Positions 5,187 through 5,805 of a stretch of DNA of 5,805 nt are shown here, piece after piece. Source of the DNA: Treponema sp. Its GTDB lineage: Bacteria; Spirochaetota; Spirochaetia; Treponematales; Breznakiellaceae. The translations under genes and the position numbers were made by a program. Where the stretch lies: the NCBI GenBank assembly GCA_031274565.1, contig JAISPY010000183.1:1-5805 (forward strand), written 5' to 3'. Positions within the stretch are counted from its first letter, which is position 1. Each line of letters starts with the position of its first letter. The notes beneath the pieces are model-generated. The model did no database searches, was not told where the DNA came from, and worked only from the letters and a program-made list of their open reading frames with translations.

Positions 5187-5805
5187 CAGGGCAACAGCAC
5201 TTACTCGCCGAATAAAACTTTCTGAAGGAACTCCGGGACAAGGCCTGCCCTGAGCATGTTCCGTTTGACACTCACCCGCTTGCCTCCGTCAACGGCCCTC
5301 AGCCGCGAAAGCGCTACTTTCCTCACCATGTTCAAATTCTTCGGGGAGTTGTCCTTCCGTGCCCGACACCCGTCTTCCCGAAAGTTCACGTCCAGCATCC
5401 AATGCAGGCCGTTCTCTATTCCCCCATGCCCCCGGATATCCTTCCCGAACGCTTCCGCGGGCGCATCCTTATTGCTGATACAGTACCGGCACGTAACCGT
5501 CGTTTCCTCTCCTCTAGTGCGGGTCCCCCGGCATGCTATGATAGTCTTAAGGTCCTTCCAGTCGTTCTTCCCGCTGAGAAATCCGATATCCCCGACCGTC
5601 CGTATGCGCCGCTGTTCTATCCTCCCCTGGTCTTTCTCAAGTTCGCCTTCCCACAGGTCCTCGGGCAGCTCTTGGGTCTGCCGCTCATCAAGGTATTCAA
5701 AGTATGCTTTGATTTCCTCATACAAGATAGACTGATTTTCCTTCACCGCAAGCACATAATCCGCCTTCTTCGCACGGATTTTCTTCACGATCTCCTTCTG
5801 GCAGC
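5187..5805 (-). mobile_element. ISAs1-family insertion sequence, 3' part (cut by window edge)
   Basis: The element is identified by its transposase. Its probable outer end is at 5187: on the plus strand the sequence there begins CAGGGCAACAGCAC, which resembles the CAGGG-type terminal repeats I associate with this family. It starts exactly where the neighbouring integrase homology stops. The transposase stop (5203-5201) lies inside or just beside this repeat, as is common in compact IS elements. The other end is outside the window, so the repeat pairing is not confirmed. Confidence 0.6.
5201..5805 (-). CDS. ISAs1-family transposase, C-terminal part (cut by window edge)
   Basis: This is a DDE transposase of the ISAs1 (H-repeat-associated) group. 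About 200 C-terminal residues are visible; the family is usually about 350-400, so the N-terminus and first catalytic Asp lie outside. The visible part opens with CQKEIVKKIRAKKADYVLAV KENQ, the family's conserved region before the last catalytic residue. It then shows GRIEQRRIRTV, RYCISNK and the signature IRGHGGIENGLHWMLDVNFR followed by EDGCRAR, with the presumed catalytic Glu in GIEN (codon 5416-5414). It ends with FLQKVLFGE. The frame is open to the window edge, so the GTG at 5788 is internal and not the start. One oddity: the usual RGHWGIEN reads RGHGGIEN here. Activity is uncertain. Confidence 0.88.
   Translation of the reverse strand, partial: CQKEIVKKIRAKKADYVLAVKENQSILYEEIKAYFEYLDERQTQELPEDLWEGELEKDQGRIEQRRIRTVGDIGFLSGKNDWKDLKTIIACRGTRTRGEETTVTCRYCISNKDAPAEAFGKDIRGHGGIENGLHWMLDVNFREDGCRARKDNSPKNLNMVRKVALSRLRAVDGGKRVSVKRNMLRAGLVPEFLQKVLFGE

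Noticed and set aside
5000..5200. 66-codon minus-strand frame directly after the transposase stop
   Set aside because: It is the transposase frame continuing past its stop through the integrase remnant; the remnant's own frame holds the recognisable protein motifs.
5256..5735. 159-codon plus-strand frame opposite the ISAs1 transposase
   Set aside because: Antisense shadow; the minus strand carries the transposase signatures.

Overview
This window comes from a bacterial chromosome of moderate-to-high GC, with every supported gene on the minus strand. The gene content (a TAXI-type TRAP transporter with a DUF1850 protein, remnants of two transposase families, trmB overlapping ligA) would fit an anaerobic or host-associated bacterium. 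A treponeme-like spirochaete is my guess from the general look of the proteins, but nothing here proves it.

Read in the direction of transcription (right to left), the layout is as follows. (1) 5805-5187: the 3' part of an ISAs1-family transposase gene, cut by the window edge and closed by a probable terminal inverted repeat starting CAGGGC. (2) 5186-4863: the last 107 codons of an unrelated rve-integrase-type transposase, directly abutting that IS end. This looks like one insertion sequence inserted into another. (3) 4862-4724: an AT-rich regulatory region with a perfect TATAAT box flanked by two copies of a 10-base repeat. (4) 4723-1169: a three-gene TRAP operon encoding a TAXI solute-binding protein, a DUF1850 membrane-anchored protein and a fused 4TM/12TM permease. 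(5) 1168-932: a gap without a convincing gene but with an 11-bp perfect stem-loop. (6) 931-1: trmB (tRNA m7G46 methyltransferase) overlapping by 4 bases the start of ligA (NAD-dependent DNA ligase), which runs off the left edge.

The TRAP genes should work together. The exported TAXI protein captures a small organic anion outside the membrane and delivers it to the fused permease, which imports it using an ion gradient. The DUF1850 protein is a frequent companion of unknown role. The substrate cannot be read from the sequence. trmB and ligA are housekeeping genes, probably translationally coupled.

No clearly new system is visible. The points most worth a second look are the missing in-frame start of the DUF1850 gene, the nested IS junction, and the repeat-flanked promoter of the TRAP operon.
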